Shown here in pieces: positions 1-7,228 of a DNA stretch of 64,000 nt. Under the pieces are notes generated by a model. It was not told the origin of the DNA, ran no database searches, and saw nothing but the letters and a program-made list of their open reading frames with translations. Source of the stretch: JAWLCQ01 sp041687095. Its GTDB lineage: Bacteria > Planctomycetota > Phycisphaerae > SM23-33. Location: positions 59,014-123,013 of the forward strand of contig JAWLCQ010000001.1 of NCBI GenBank assembly GCA_041687095.1, read 5' to 3'. Both the position numbers and the translations under genes were made by a program. Position 1 is the first letter of the stretch. Every line of letters begins with the position of its first letter.

Positions 1-728
1 ACGTGGCTGGCGTTCTCGCCGCGCTTTCGGAGCCACGTTCCGGCATCGGCGGCGGCGGGGTTCCAGGAGGCGTCGGTGTACTGCATGCGTCCGGCCCGCA
101 CTTCGGCGTCGAAGGCGCGGTTGATGGCGTCGAGGTCCAGGCTCGCCGGATCATAGCCGCCGGCGCGGCAACTGAGGGTGGCGGGCTGGGTCTCGGGGGG
201 GACGTGGAGGGCAAAGCCCGCCAGGGCGGCGGCGTTGGCGTCGGCGGTGGCGTCGATGACCACGGCTCCCGTCCGGGTGGTCAGCCCGCTCTTGGTGCAG
301 AGCGTCACGCTCCAGCCCCCGTCCTGGGGCAGGGGGGTGACGTCGGCGACCATGGTGTGCAGGAGGATCTCCACCCCGGCGGCGGCGACGCTCTCGTCGC
401 ACAGGGCGGCGTAGAGGAAGGGGGTCACGCGGACGTGGTGCTTCCAGTGCGGCTGGCGGAAGTCGCGGAAGTCCGGCACCTGCCCGCCGGCCTCGCGAAC
501 GCAGCGGGCCACGATCTCCCAGCCGATGCCGGCGATGACGGGGCGGCCCCAGGCGTGGAAGAGCCCGGGATACGCCACCCCGCCGCTCGTCGTGGTCCCT
601 CCGAGCATGCCGTTCTTCTCGACCAGGAGCGTGCGGGCCCCGGCGCGTCCGGCCTGGATGGCCGCGACCACCCCGGCCGACCCGCCCCCGAGGACGATGA
701 CGTCGTACTGTGGCATGGAGGAGGTCAT
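1..728 (-). CDS. FAD-dependent oxidoreductase, C-terminus beyond the window
   Basis: The minus strand is open from the window edge to an ATG at 728, with an in-frame alternative at 716 giving MPQYDVIVLGGGSAG. That start is an FAD/NAD(P) Rossmann motif (V-x-G-G-G-x-A-G), followed by VAAIQAGRAGARTLLVEK, where the Glu is expected to bind the FAD ribose, and then GGTTTSGGV. This order is typical of the FAD_oxidored family (PF12831). Further on, VVIDATADANAAALAG matches the family's 'D-A-T-G-D-A' FAD-contact block. Only about 240 residues are present; the rest lies left of position 1. The substrate is unknown; in planctomycetes these proteins often sit in sugar-degradation clusters. A paralogue lies at 58014-59369. 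No signal peptide is visible. The start is not firmly fixed because neither ATG has a strong ribosome binding site. Confidence 0.85.
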   Translation of the reverse strand, partial: MTSSMPQYDVIVLGGGSAGVVAAIQAGRAGARTLLVEKNGMLGGTTTSGGVAYPGLFHAWGRPVIAGIGWEIVARCVREAGGQVPDFRDFRQPHWKHHVRVTPFLYAALCDESVAAAGVEILLHTMVADVTPLPQDGGWSVTLCTKSGLTTRTGAVVIDATADANAAALAGFALHVPPETQPATLSCRAGGYDPASLDLDAINRAFDAEVRAGRMQYTDASWNPAAADAGTWLRKRGENASH

Positions 729-1116
729 GGTCTGGGTCCGCTTGGCTCTCGACGCGTTGTCACACTCATCGTACGCAGCTCCTGTCGGCGGGCCGGTGGC
801 GTTTCGGCGCCCGCAGGACGATCGGAAGGCTACCACAGGGGGATCGAGTATGCTACGGCCGGAAACGAGAAGCCTCCAGGGCCCTCGCAACCTCGCCGTC
901 GCGGGTGCCACGGCTGCGCTGTTCACAGCCGTGCTTGTGCGGGCTCGCGGCGGACCACGGGTTCTGCAACCCCGTGGGACCCGGCGGGATCTTTCCCCGG
1001 CCGGTCCAATGCGGTACGCTGATCCGTGCCGGGCGCTCCCGCTTGGTGCAGCGTCACCGGCCTGGCCGTGGAGCGCCGGTCCCCTGGGGGCCGGTGCGAT
1101 GAGGAGTTACAGCACA
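729..1116. other. Divergent intergenic region with hairpins
   Basis: This stretch separates the minus-strand FAD oxidoreductase from the plus-strand hydrolase and should hold both promoters, but I cannot pick convincing -35/-10 pairs. Two hairpins are visible. CACGGCTG (909-916) pairs with CAGCCGTG (925-932), a repeat type I know from other PVC-group intergenic regions. CCACGGGTT pairs imperfectly with AACCCCGTGG around 955-978. A GAGGAG ribosome binding site lies at 1101-1106. ORFs running through here look like out-of-frame or overextended readings. Confidence 0.5.
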
Positions 1117-2151
1117 ATGTCACAGCATCCCCCCGAGTACTCGCCGTCCACCTACCACCAGGAGCTTCTGCGGTCCGTGTCCCCGTCGCTTCGCTACGGG
1201 GGCGGGGATGCGGCGGAGTGGCAGCGCGAGGCGCGGGCGCGGCTGTCCGACCTGCTGGGGTACCCCGTGCTGCAGCGGACGCACCGCCCGCCGCTCAACG
1301 TGCGCTCCCTCTGGAAACGCGAAGGGGAGTTGGGCGTCATCGAGAAGATCGTCTTCACCTCGCAACCCGGAGCGGACGTGCCCGCCTACGTGTGCCTGCC
1401 CGCCAACGCCGCCCCGCCCTACACGTTCTTCCTCTGCCTGCAGGGCCACACCACCGGCATGCACCACTCCATCGCCGTCAGTCCCGATGAGGCCCTCCCG
1501 CTGGAGCCCGACGGCGATCGCGACTTCGCCCTGGGCTGCCTCCGCCGGGGCCTCGCCGCCGTGTGCATCGAGCAGCGGTCGTTCGGGGAACGGCAGGAAG
1601 GGCGGATCCCCCAGTCGATCGACTACCTCTGCCACCAGGCGGCCATGCACGCGCTGCTGCTGGGCACGACGCTGCAGGCCGAGCGCATCTTCGACCTCGA
1701 CCGCGCGATCGACTACCTCCAGCAGCGCGGCGACGCGGACATGGGCCGGATCGGGTGCATGGGCAACTCCGGGGGGGGCACCACGTCGCTGCTGGCGGGG
1801 GCGATCCTGGACCGCATCCGGTACGTCATGCCCTCGTGCTGCTTCTCGTCGCTGGCGGCGTCGCTGCTGGGGACGTTCCACTGCGTGTGCAACTACATTC
1901 CGGGGCTGCAGCAGGTGCTCGACATGGGCGATCTTGCGGGCCTGCTGGCCCCGCGGGCGCTGGTGATCGTTAACGGCGTGAAGGACGGGATCTTCCCCAT
2001 CGCACCCGCCCGCGAGGAGTTCCGCCGCACCCAAACCGTCTACGCCGCCCTCAACGCCGCCGACCGCTGCCACTTCGTGGAGGGCCCGGGGGGGCATCGG
2101 TTCTACGCGGACCTCGCCTGGCCGGTCATGCAGGACGAACTGGGCCGGTAG
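1117..2151 (+). CDS. Alpha/beta hydrolase (acetyl-esterase/dienelactone-hydrolase-like)
   Basis: This 344-residue serine hydrolase has the alpha/beta fold. The nucleophile elbow is G-N-S-G-G with Ser218 as nucleophile. Asp290 (VKDGIFP) and His327 (GGHRFY) complete the expected triad. The LCLQGHTTG stretch (about residue 110) fits the oxyanion-hole strand. The sequence resembles the esterases grouped with dienelactone hydrolase and acetyl-xylan esterase, so deacetylation of sugars is plausible, but the substrate is inferred from context only. There is no signal peptide, so it is probably cytoplasmic. The start is ATG 1117, 10 nt after GAGGAG at 1101-1106; ATG 1099 is in frame but overlaps that site. 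It is the only plus-strand gene in the first 11 kb. A deletion or fusion joint lies just after its stop, where a decayed gene begins on the other strand. Confidence 0.8.
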   Translation: MSQHPPEYSPSTYHQELLRSVSPSLRYGGGDAAEWQREARARLSDLLGYPVLQRTHRPPLNVRSLWKREGELGVIEKIVFTSQPGADVPAYVCLPANAAPPYTFFLCLQGHTTGMHHSIAVSPDEALPLEPDGDRDFALGCLRRGLAAVCIEQRSFGERQEGRIPQSIDYLCHQAAMHALLLGTTLQAERIFDLDRAIDYLQQRGDADMGRIGCMGNSGGGTTSLLAGAILDRIRYVMPSCCFSSLAASLLGTFHCVCNYIPGLQQVLDMGDLAGLLAPRALVIVNGVKDGIFPIAPAREEFRRTQTVYAALNAADRCHFVEGPGGHRFYADLAWPVMQDELGR

Positions 2152-2156
2152 CCACC

Positions 2157-2382
2157 TGGTCGGGGTACATGCAGGTGTCGAGGCGTCCCGCCTCCAGGGC
2201 GTCGGCATCGGGTTTCCCCGCCGCCCGAAGGGCACTCATACGCATCCCAGTTAATTCTCGGGCAGCGTCGGTCTGACGTGGTTGCTCCGCTGCGCTCCGC
2301 AAACCACGGCACCCACCCGAGAATCAAGTGGAACGCGTATCATGCCCTGCCGGATCAGGGCCTGGTGATCGTGCGTGTTCAT
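2157..2382 (-). pseudogene. Broken 5' end of a PLC/NPCBM-type gene, disrupted by a MITE
   Basis: Read on the minus strand from ATG 2382 this begins MNTHDHQALIRQGM and, once the 2239-2339 insert is removed, continues SALRAAGKPDADALEAG and RLDTCMYPDQ. That is nearly the same as the first 40 or so residues of the intact gene at 60620-61825. The upstream ribosome binding site (AGGAG) is also conserved. Homology stops abruptly near 2157, a few bases past the hydrolase stop codon, so the remaining 90% of the gene was deleted. The insert adds a further interruption. The start lies 17 bp after the nucleoside hydrolase stop, so it once followed that gene in a transcript. No functional product is expected. 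Confidence 0.85.
2239..2339. mobile_element. 101-bp MITE with terminal inverted repeats and a TCA target duplication
   Basis: The element runs from TACGC (2239) to GCGTA (2339). About 24 bp at each end are inverted copies of each other with a handful of mismatches; both arms end in ATTCTCGGG on their inner side. It is flanked by TCA at 2236-2238 and TCA at 2340-2342. The intact paralogue at 60620-61825 has a single TCA at this site, so the empty site is directly visible. The middle (about 2276-2309) holds a second palindrome built from GTGGTTGCTCCGCTGCGCTC and its near-complement; a related sequence lies at 63119-63180. There is no coding capacity, so it would need a transposase supplied in trans. 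Its IS family is not known to me. Confidence 0.8.
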
Positions 2383-2399
2383 TTGCGGGCTCCTGGGGT

Positions 2400-3344
2400 T
2401 CAGCGCGTGCGGGCGGAGCGGAAGACGTCCAGCAGGTGCCGGTGGGTGGCAGCCTTGTCGGCGGTGTCGACGATCTCGTGCGGGCCCTGGGGGTCGGGCG
2501 CGAACGTCGTGTAGCCCGTGAGGTCATCCCCCGCCATCGGCGAACCGTTTGCCAGGAACTGGTGCGACAGGCGAACGCCCACCCGCCCGCGCCTGTACGT
2601 GGCCACGTCGCGCTCGAACGCCATCGCCACCGTGAAGGGGTCCGCGAGCCCCACGGCGGTTGTGCCCCGGGCCTGGGCCCATCGTTCGCCGGTCGCCCGG
2701 ACGGCCGCCAGGCGGTCGCCCGCGAGCATCTCGCCCAGCATGTCTCGGTCAAGGTCCATCCCGTGGATGCGGTCGACCGTCAGCAGGGCGAAGGGCGTCT
2801 GTACGCGCTGCACACAGACGGCCGTGGCGACGGGGTCGAGCATGACGTTGCACTCCGTCTCGGGATGCTCCCGTGGATAGTTCAGCCGCCCGCCCATGCT
2901 CACCACGCGGGCGAGCATGGCGGCGGAGTCGGGGTCGCACAGCAGCAGCGTCGCGAGGTTCGTGAACTGCCCGATGGTGATCAGCGTGATCTCCCCGGGG
3001 TGTCGGCGGATGGTCTCGATGAGCCAGGGCACGGCGCGGCCGGGCGGGTAGGTTCGCTGCGGGCGGGGCTGGGCGTCGGTTGGCCAGGGCTGCACGGGGT
3101 TGGTCCGCCAGTAGGGGGTGGCGCACATCGGGTGGTGCGCCCCGGCGTGGATGGGCAGATCGCCGCGGCCGAGCTGGGTGCAGATCACCTCGGCGAGTTC
3201 GGCGCGCTGGGGCGAGAGCTTGCCCACGGTGGTCACGCCCAGCAGGTCGCAGTCGTCGCGCAGCAGGAGGTACGCCAGGGCGATGGCGTCGTCGGGATCG
3301 GTGCAGTAGCCGATGTCGGTATCCAGGATCACCTTGGTGGGCAC
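2400..3344 (-). CDS. Nucleoside hydrolase (inosine-uridine preferring family)
   Basis: The 314-residue product belongs to the IUNH family, which cleaves the N-glycosidic bond of ribonucleosides to ribose and free base. The metal-binding N-terminus is ILDTDIGYCTDPDDAIALAY (Asp8, Asp10, Asp18, Asp19); the loop between the Asp pairs is two residues longer than the usual DTDIG-x-D-x-DDA. The family's downstream features are present: GQFTNLATLL, VSMGGRLNY and an Asn in ETECNVMLDPVA. The start is taken as GTG 3344 because AAAGGAG lies 6-8 nt upstream. The in-frame ATG at 3377 falls inside an intergenic repeat and has no ribosome binding site. It lies downstream of the rhamnosidase on the same strand, but a 146-bp repeat in the gap may separate their expression. 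The relic gene start follows it. Confidence 0.88.
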   Translation of the reverse strand: MPTKVILDTDIGYCTDPDDAIALAYLLLRDDCDLLGVTTVGKLSPQRAELAEVICTQLGRGDLPIHAGAHHPMCATPYWRTNPVQPWPTDAQPRPQRTYPPGRAVPWLIETIRRHPGEITLITIGQFTNLATLLLCDPDSAAMLARVVSMGGRLNYPREHPETECNVMLDPVATAVCVQRVQTPFALLTVDRIHGMDLDRDMLGEMLAGDRLAAVRATGERWAQARGTTAVGLADPFTVAMAFERDVATYRRGRVGVRLSHQFLANGSPMAGDDLTGYTTFAPDPQGPHEIVDTADKAATHRHLLDVFRSARTR

Positions 3345-3364
3345 GCGGGGCTCCTTTGGAAAAT

Positions 3365-3510
3365 GGTAACCGTTCACGGGGTGCCACCCTCAAGCGGCGC
3401 CGTTCAGCCGCTTGGGGGTGCTGCGGCGTGGGGAGCCCCACACCCCCAAGCCGCGAACAGCATGCGGCTTGAGGGTGGCACCCGGTTTGAACGGTCCCGT
3501 GAACGGTTAC
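3365..3510. repeat. Large inverted-repeat element bounded by GGTAACCGTTCACG
   Basis: The left end is GGTAACCGTTCACG (3365-3378) and the right end is its complement (3498-3510). Inside, GGTGCCACCCTCAAGC (3380-3395) is exactly complementary to 3467-3482, and two further hairpins (CAAGCGGC/GCCGCTTG and GTGGGG/CCCCAC) sit in the centre. The whole could fold into one long cruciform or RNA stem. It lies directly upstream of the nucleoside hydrolase ribosome binding site. The end motif recurs at 63218, 63296, 63671 and, diverged, at 56440 and 63769. A 14-base piece at the inner right arm (GCATGCGGCTTGAGG) recurs at 11730-11744. Confidence 0.8.
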
Positions 3511-3620
3511 GGAAAACGAAAGTCTTCGCAGCGCGATCCCGCCCGGAGGGGAAGGCCCCTCCCTCTGCCTCGACCCCCGAGCATTCTGCTGGCATCGAGG
3601 ACGAGCGGGCCTGTCTGCTG

Positions 3621-5987
3621 CTACGGCGAGAGCGTGGTGGAACGGCGCCACTCGGCCGGGCCGGAGACCTCCTCCGATACGTCACCCAGTCGGACCTCAA
3701 CGGTCATCTCCACCGGGGCGACGAGGGTCAGGTGGACGGTGTTCCCGTCCCTTCTCCACGAGGCCTTCAGGATCCCATGGGGGGTGTTGAACTCGCCCGC
3801 CGCTCGCGTAACGCCGATCGGCCGGGGGCGGAAGGACGCGCGTCCCCAGCCGCCGCTCGTGGGCGAAACGCCCAGCACGTACGCCGGCAGCAGCGCCCCC
3901 GGTCCCCCCGCCCAGCCGTGACAGAGTCCGGTGTTGCCGCCCTGGATGCGCGTCTCGGGGAACGTCGGCAGGTCGGGGTAGGCGCCCCAGAACCATCGCA
4001 TCTGCGCAACCGCCTGCTCGTCCATCCCCGCCTCGAACAGCGCGCGGATGAGCCAGTGCGCGAACCAGAGCGTCCCCACGGGAACCACGGGTCCGCGGAC
4101 GCGGGCGGGGGGTTTCAGCGAGGCCTCGCCCACCGGCACCGGGCCCAGTGCGGCGGGATCGATGATCCGCCGCAGCACCTCCGCGCGGAGCGGTTCGGGC
4201 GGGACGCCGGCCAGGCAGGCCATGGCGTGGGCGGCCTGGCTGACGACGGGGCTGAGCGTCCCGTCCGGGAGCACCGCGTCGCTGTAGAGCCCGCGATCGG
4301 GCAGCCAGAACCGCTCGTGCGCGGCGAGGCGGAGGCGGGCGGCGCGGGCGGTGAGGTCCTCGCGCCCCAGGGCATCCCGCAGCTCCGGCTGTTCGCCCAG
4401 GCGCCCGAGCACCCAGGCGCAGGCGGCGTTGGTCAGCAGCAGGCAGCCCGACTGCTCGATGGGCGACCACTCCCAGAACTGCCCCGCCGGCCAGGAGGCG
4501 ATCAGCCCGCTTTCGTCGGTCAACGACTCCAGCAGGCCCAGCAGGCGGCGGGCCGTGGGGGCGACGGCGTCGAGGGTTGCGCGGTCTCCGCTGTGCAGCC
4601 AGTAGTCCGTCAGCGTCGCCAGCCACATGAGGCTGCTCGCGGCGAATGCGCAGTTGGTGCGCTCGGACGGGAAGAACCCGTTGATCCGCCCGTCCGGCAG
4701 GGCGGACTGCGCCCCCTGCAGCAGCGCCCGCCGCGTCATGGCCGTGTCGGCGAACGCGTAGGCCGACACCAGGCTGTGGACGTAGAGGTCCTCCATCCAC
4801 TGCACGCGCTCGCGGGTGCAGCAGTCGGTGAAGGCGTCGGCGGTGCAGATGCGGACGGTGAGGGCGGAGCGGGCGAAGAAGTCGTCCAGATCGCCCTGGT
4901 CCGAGGCGAAGGCGGGCTGGGCCGTGAAGGGGTACAGCTCCTCATGGGCCTCGACGCCTTCGATCCGTCCGGGCCCGGGCGACAGGTCGATCGTCACGTA
5001 CCGCCAGCCCCGCGGGTGGGTCGTGGTGAACTCCCCGTCGCCCTCGGGCAGCAGGAAGCGGTCGGTCAGGTGGGCGTAGGTCCGCTCGGGGTTGGCGGTT
5101 CCGGCGTCGGTGAGCAGTTCGTCGTAGCTGACGTCCACCTGCTGGCCGGCATCGGCGCCGGCGAAGCGCAGGGTCAGGTAGCCCGAGACGGTCCGCCCGA
5201 AGTCGAGCGTCACGTACCGGCCCTGCCGGGGCTCACCGCTCAACGGCAGATCACGGGCTTGGGGGTGGCGGCGGCGGGCGCGAACGGCCGCCTGGCGCGA
5301 AGGCGTGAGGCTGTCGGCCTCCGCGGCGGTCCATGCGCCCGAGGCGACGACGGTCGGGCGGGGGAGCGGATCCCACGTGAGCATCGGGATGTCGCGCGGG
5401 ATCAGGGCTCCCCAGGGCTCGCAGCCCGCGCGCCCGATGACGGTTGCCTCGTCCCAGTCGGTGTCATCGAATGGCGGGAGCGTCCACCCGGCGGGCGCCT
5501 TCGCCAGGTCGCACACCTCCGGGAACCCGAAGTGCGACATCATCTCCGGCAGGTCCGCCTGCCAGGCGTCGCTCGCCCGGGCGCGCCATTGGGGCCCGGT
5601 CGACAGGTCCTGCCCCTGCACCTGGGCCTCGGCCAGCAGGGCCGGGCGGCCGAGCATCATGGTGGCGTTCACCTCGCCCACGTGGTGCACCAGCACGGCG
5701 AGGCAGTGGGGGCCGGGGGGCAGGTCCAGGTCCAGCGTGTCGAAGGACTGGTACTGTCGGTGGGCGCGCGCGGGTCCGCGTGCGCACCGTCGGCCGTCGA
5801 GGTAGAGCGTATAGAAGCTGTCGGCGACGAGGTGGATGCGGAGCGTGTCGTGGGCGGTGGTGCGGAACGTCCGGCGGAACAAGGCGTAGGCGTTCCTCGC
5901 CTCGGTCTGCGGGCTGTGCCAGATCCATTGCCCGGACCAGTCCGTCCGGACTTCGCCGCCCGCCAAGGGGGTATGATGGTCGCTCAT
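3621..5987 (-). CDS. Alpha-L-rhamnosidase-like glycoside hydrolase (GH78 type)
   Basis: This 788-residue protein has the GH78 layout. The N-terminal beta-sandwich (residues about 15-110) opens SGQWIWHSPQTEARNAYALF and includes YTLYLDGRRCARGP. A second beta domain follows (GRYVTLDFGRTVSGYLTLRF, about 255-275). The (alpha/alpha)6 barrel begins near residue 385 with DCCTRERVQWMED, the position where family members have their acidic catalytic cluster, and continues to a short C-terminal sandwich. The usual spelling of this block is D-C-P-Q-R-D-E-R, so the cluster here is divergent and activity on rhamnosides is likely but not proven. No signal peptide is visible. It starts 30 bp after the sialidase-like gene ends, so the two are probably cotranscribed. 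Confidence 0.82.
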   Translation of the reverse strand: MSDHHTPLAGGEVRTDWSGQWIWHSPQTEARNAYALFRRTFRTTAHDTLRIHLVADSFYTLYLDGRRCARGPARAHRQYQSFDTLDLDLPPGPHCLAVLVHHVGEVNATMMLGRPALLAEAQVQGQDLSTGPQWRARASDAWQADLPEMMSHFGFPEVCDLAKAPAGWTLPPFDDTDWDEATVIGRAGCEPWGALIPRDIPMLTWDPLPRPTVVASGAWTAAEADSLTPSRQAAVRARRRHPQARDLPLSGEPRQGRYVTLDFGRTVSGYLTLRFAGADAGQQVDVSYDELLTDAGTANPERTYAHLTDRFLLPEGDGEFTTTHPRGWRYVTIDLSPGPGRIEGVEAHEELYPFTAQPAFASDQGDLDDFFARSALTVRICTADAFTDCCTRERVQWMEDLYVHSLVSAYAFADTAMTRRALLQGAQSALPDGRINGFFPSERTNCAFAASSLMWLATLTDYWLHSGDRATLDAVAPTARRLLGLLESLTDESGLIASWPAGQFWEWSPIEQSGCLLLTNAACAWVLGRLGEQPELRDALGREDLTARAARLRLAAHERFWLPDRGLYSDAVLPDGTLSPVVSQAAHAMACLAGVPPEPLRAEVLRRIIDPAALGPVPVGEASLKPPARVRGPVVPVGTLWFAHWLIRALFEAGMDEQAVAQMRWFWGAYPDLPTFPETRIQGGNTGLCHGWAGGPGALLPAYVLGVSPTSGGWGRASFRPRPIGVTRAAGEFNTPHGILKASWRRDGNTVHLTLVAPVEMTVEVRLGDVSEEVSGPAEWRRSTTLSP

Positions 5988-6017
5988 GATTGCCGTCCTG
6001 GCCCGCCCGGGTCGGGT

Positions 6018-7022
6018 TCACCTGCCGGGAAAGGGAATGTCGCTCTTGTGGAATGTGGAGAGGAGAATCTCGCCGGCCCCGCCGCGGTCGCGGTCGTGGA
6101 CCGCGTAGAGGGTTCCGTCCGGGGCGAGGGCCGCGTCGGGGTAGCTGACGTGGTCCCGCTCGTCGAGGGCCAGTGGGTCGCCCCAGGTCTCGCCCTCATC
6201 GTGCGACAGGCAGGCGACGATCCCGGTGCGCTTCTTCGGGTCCGGGCTGTTCAGGAGCAGCCAGTCCCCGTCCGCCAGTCGCCGCACGTGGAAGCGCGAC
6301 CCGGGGTTGGGGATGCGCGTCGGTTCTCCGGGGGACCAGGACCGCCCGCGGTCCTGCGAGACGCTCTGCCAGATCACGCCCGCTCCGCAGCGGATGTACA
6401 TGACGAGCGATCCGTCGGTGCGCTCGACGATCATATTCTCCAGCGCCCACGGGGGCGCCTCGACCGCCCCGTGCAGCGTCCAGGATTGGCCGCCGTCGGT
6501 GGAGATGCCCACTCCGTGCAGGTGCGCCCCGCCGAAGTCCCACTTCCGTTCCGTCCGGGGCGCGTGGGTCACGGGCATCAGCCATTCGCCCGTCGTAAGC
6601 ACGGTGGGCTTGTTCATGCGGAAGCTGTGGGCCCCGGCGTACCCAACGCGGAACTCCTCGCTCCACTGCGGGTCCGGCGCGTCGGGTGTTCGGCAGAGGC
6701 GGGCGTGGACGTCATTGATGTCGGACCGGGGGTTGCCGCGGTTGAAGATCAGCCACAGCACCCCGTCGGGGGCCAGCCACAGCGTCGGGTCGAACGCCCG
6801 GGCCCCGTCGCGCGGCAGGGCCGGCTGCCACGCCGGGGCGAAACTCGCGCCCCCGTCGTCGCTGACCGTCATGTACACCGCGTTCTCCGGCGCCGGTTCC
6901 TTCGGCCCGCCGGAGAACCACACCACGAACAGCCGCCCCCCCGGCGTCCGCTCGATCCCCGGAATCCCCGCCCATCGTTCGCCGATGTCGGCCGCCGTCG
7001 TCACGATCTGTCGCAGCTTCAT
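6018..7022 (-). CDS. Sialidase-like BNR/Asp-box protein
   Basis: The 334-residue product is a six-bladed beta-propeller candidate. It has Asp-box repeats SDDGGASF, STDGGQSW, SQDRGRSW and SHDEGETW, and an N-terminal GIPGIERTPGGRLFVVWFSG that corresponds to the 'RIP' region of sialidases. This family removes terminal sialic acids or acts on other exposed sugars; many planctomycete members have no tested substrate. There is no signal peptide. The start ATG 7022 has GGAAAGG upstream. The protein is clearly paralogous to 59475-60506: both share the blocks GIPGIERTPGGRLF, NSPDPKKRTGIVACLS / NSPDPRKRTGIVACLS, and NPGSRFHVRRL / NPGSRFHIRRL. It probably heads a transcript with the rhamnosidase. Confidence 0.85.
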   Translation of the reverse strand: MKLRQIVTTAADIGERWAGIPGIERTPGGRLFVVWFSGGPKEPAPENAVYMTVSDDGGASFAPAWQPALPRDGARAFDPTLWLAPDGVLWLIFNRGNPRSDINDVHARLCRTPDAPDPQWSEEFRVGYAGAHSFRMNKPTVLTTGEWLMPVTHAPRTERKWDFGGAHLHGVGISTDGGQSWTLHGAVEAPPWALENMIVERTDGSLVMYIRCGAGVIWQSVSQDRGRSWSPGEPTRIPNPGSRFHVRRLADGDWLLLNSPDPKKRTGIVACLSHDEGETWGDPLALDERDHVSYPDAALAPDGTLYAVHDRDRGGAGEILLSTFHKSDIPFPGR

Positions 7023-7228
7023 GCTTCGCCTTTCCCAGCCAGAACAACGCCGGGTCGTTCCGTGTGTCGCGGACGCACCCGCCGCCACAGTGGTCGCCCA
7101 CGCACGACGGGAACACTCCCGCGACCCAGAGATAGCAGGAATCGGCCTGCTCGTACAGCCCCAGACTGGGCGGCCCACACCAGGCGCGGCGGGGTCGAAC
7201 GTGGCGGGCGGTTACCAGGGGATCGGCC
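7023..7228 (-). other. Short gap with a possible protein fossil
   Basis: About 200 bp separate the sialidase-like gene from the SWIM gene. One minus-strand frame reads SLGLYEQADSCYLWVAGV and then GDHCGGGC across about 7060-7180. This looks like a piece of a beta-sandwich sugar-binding domain, but it has no own start, and the frame before it is the C-terminus of another gene's shadow. It may be chance. No clear promoter or terminator was recognised. Confidence 0.25.

Noticed and set aside
526..1098. N-terminal extension of the alpha/beta hydrolase
   Set aside because: The frame is open upstream only by GC bias and is antisense to the FAD oxidoreductase. ATG 1117 has GAGGAG at the right distance.
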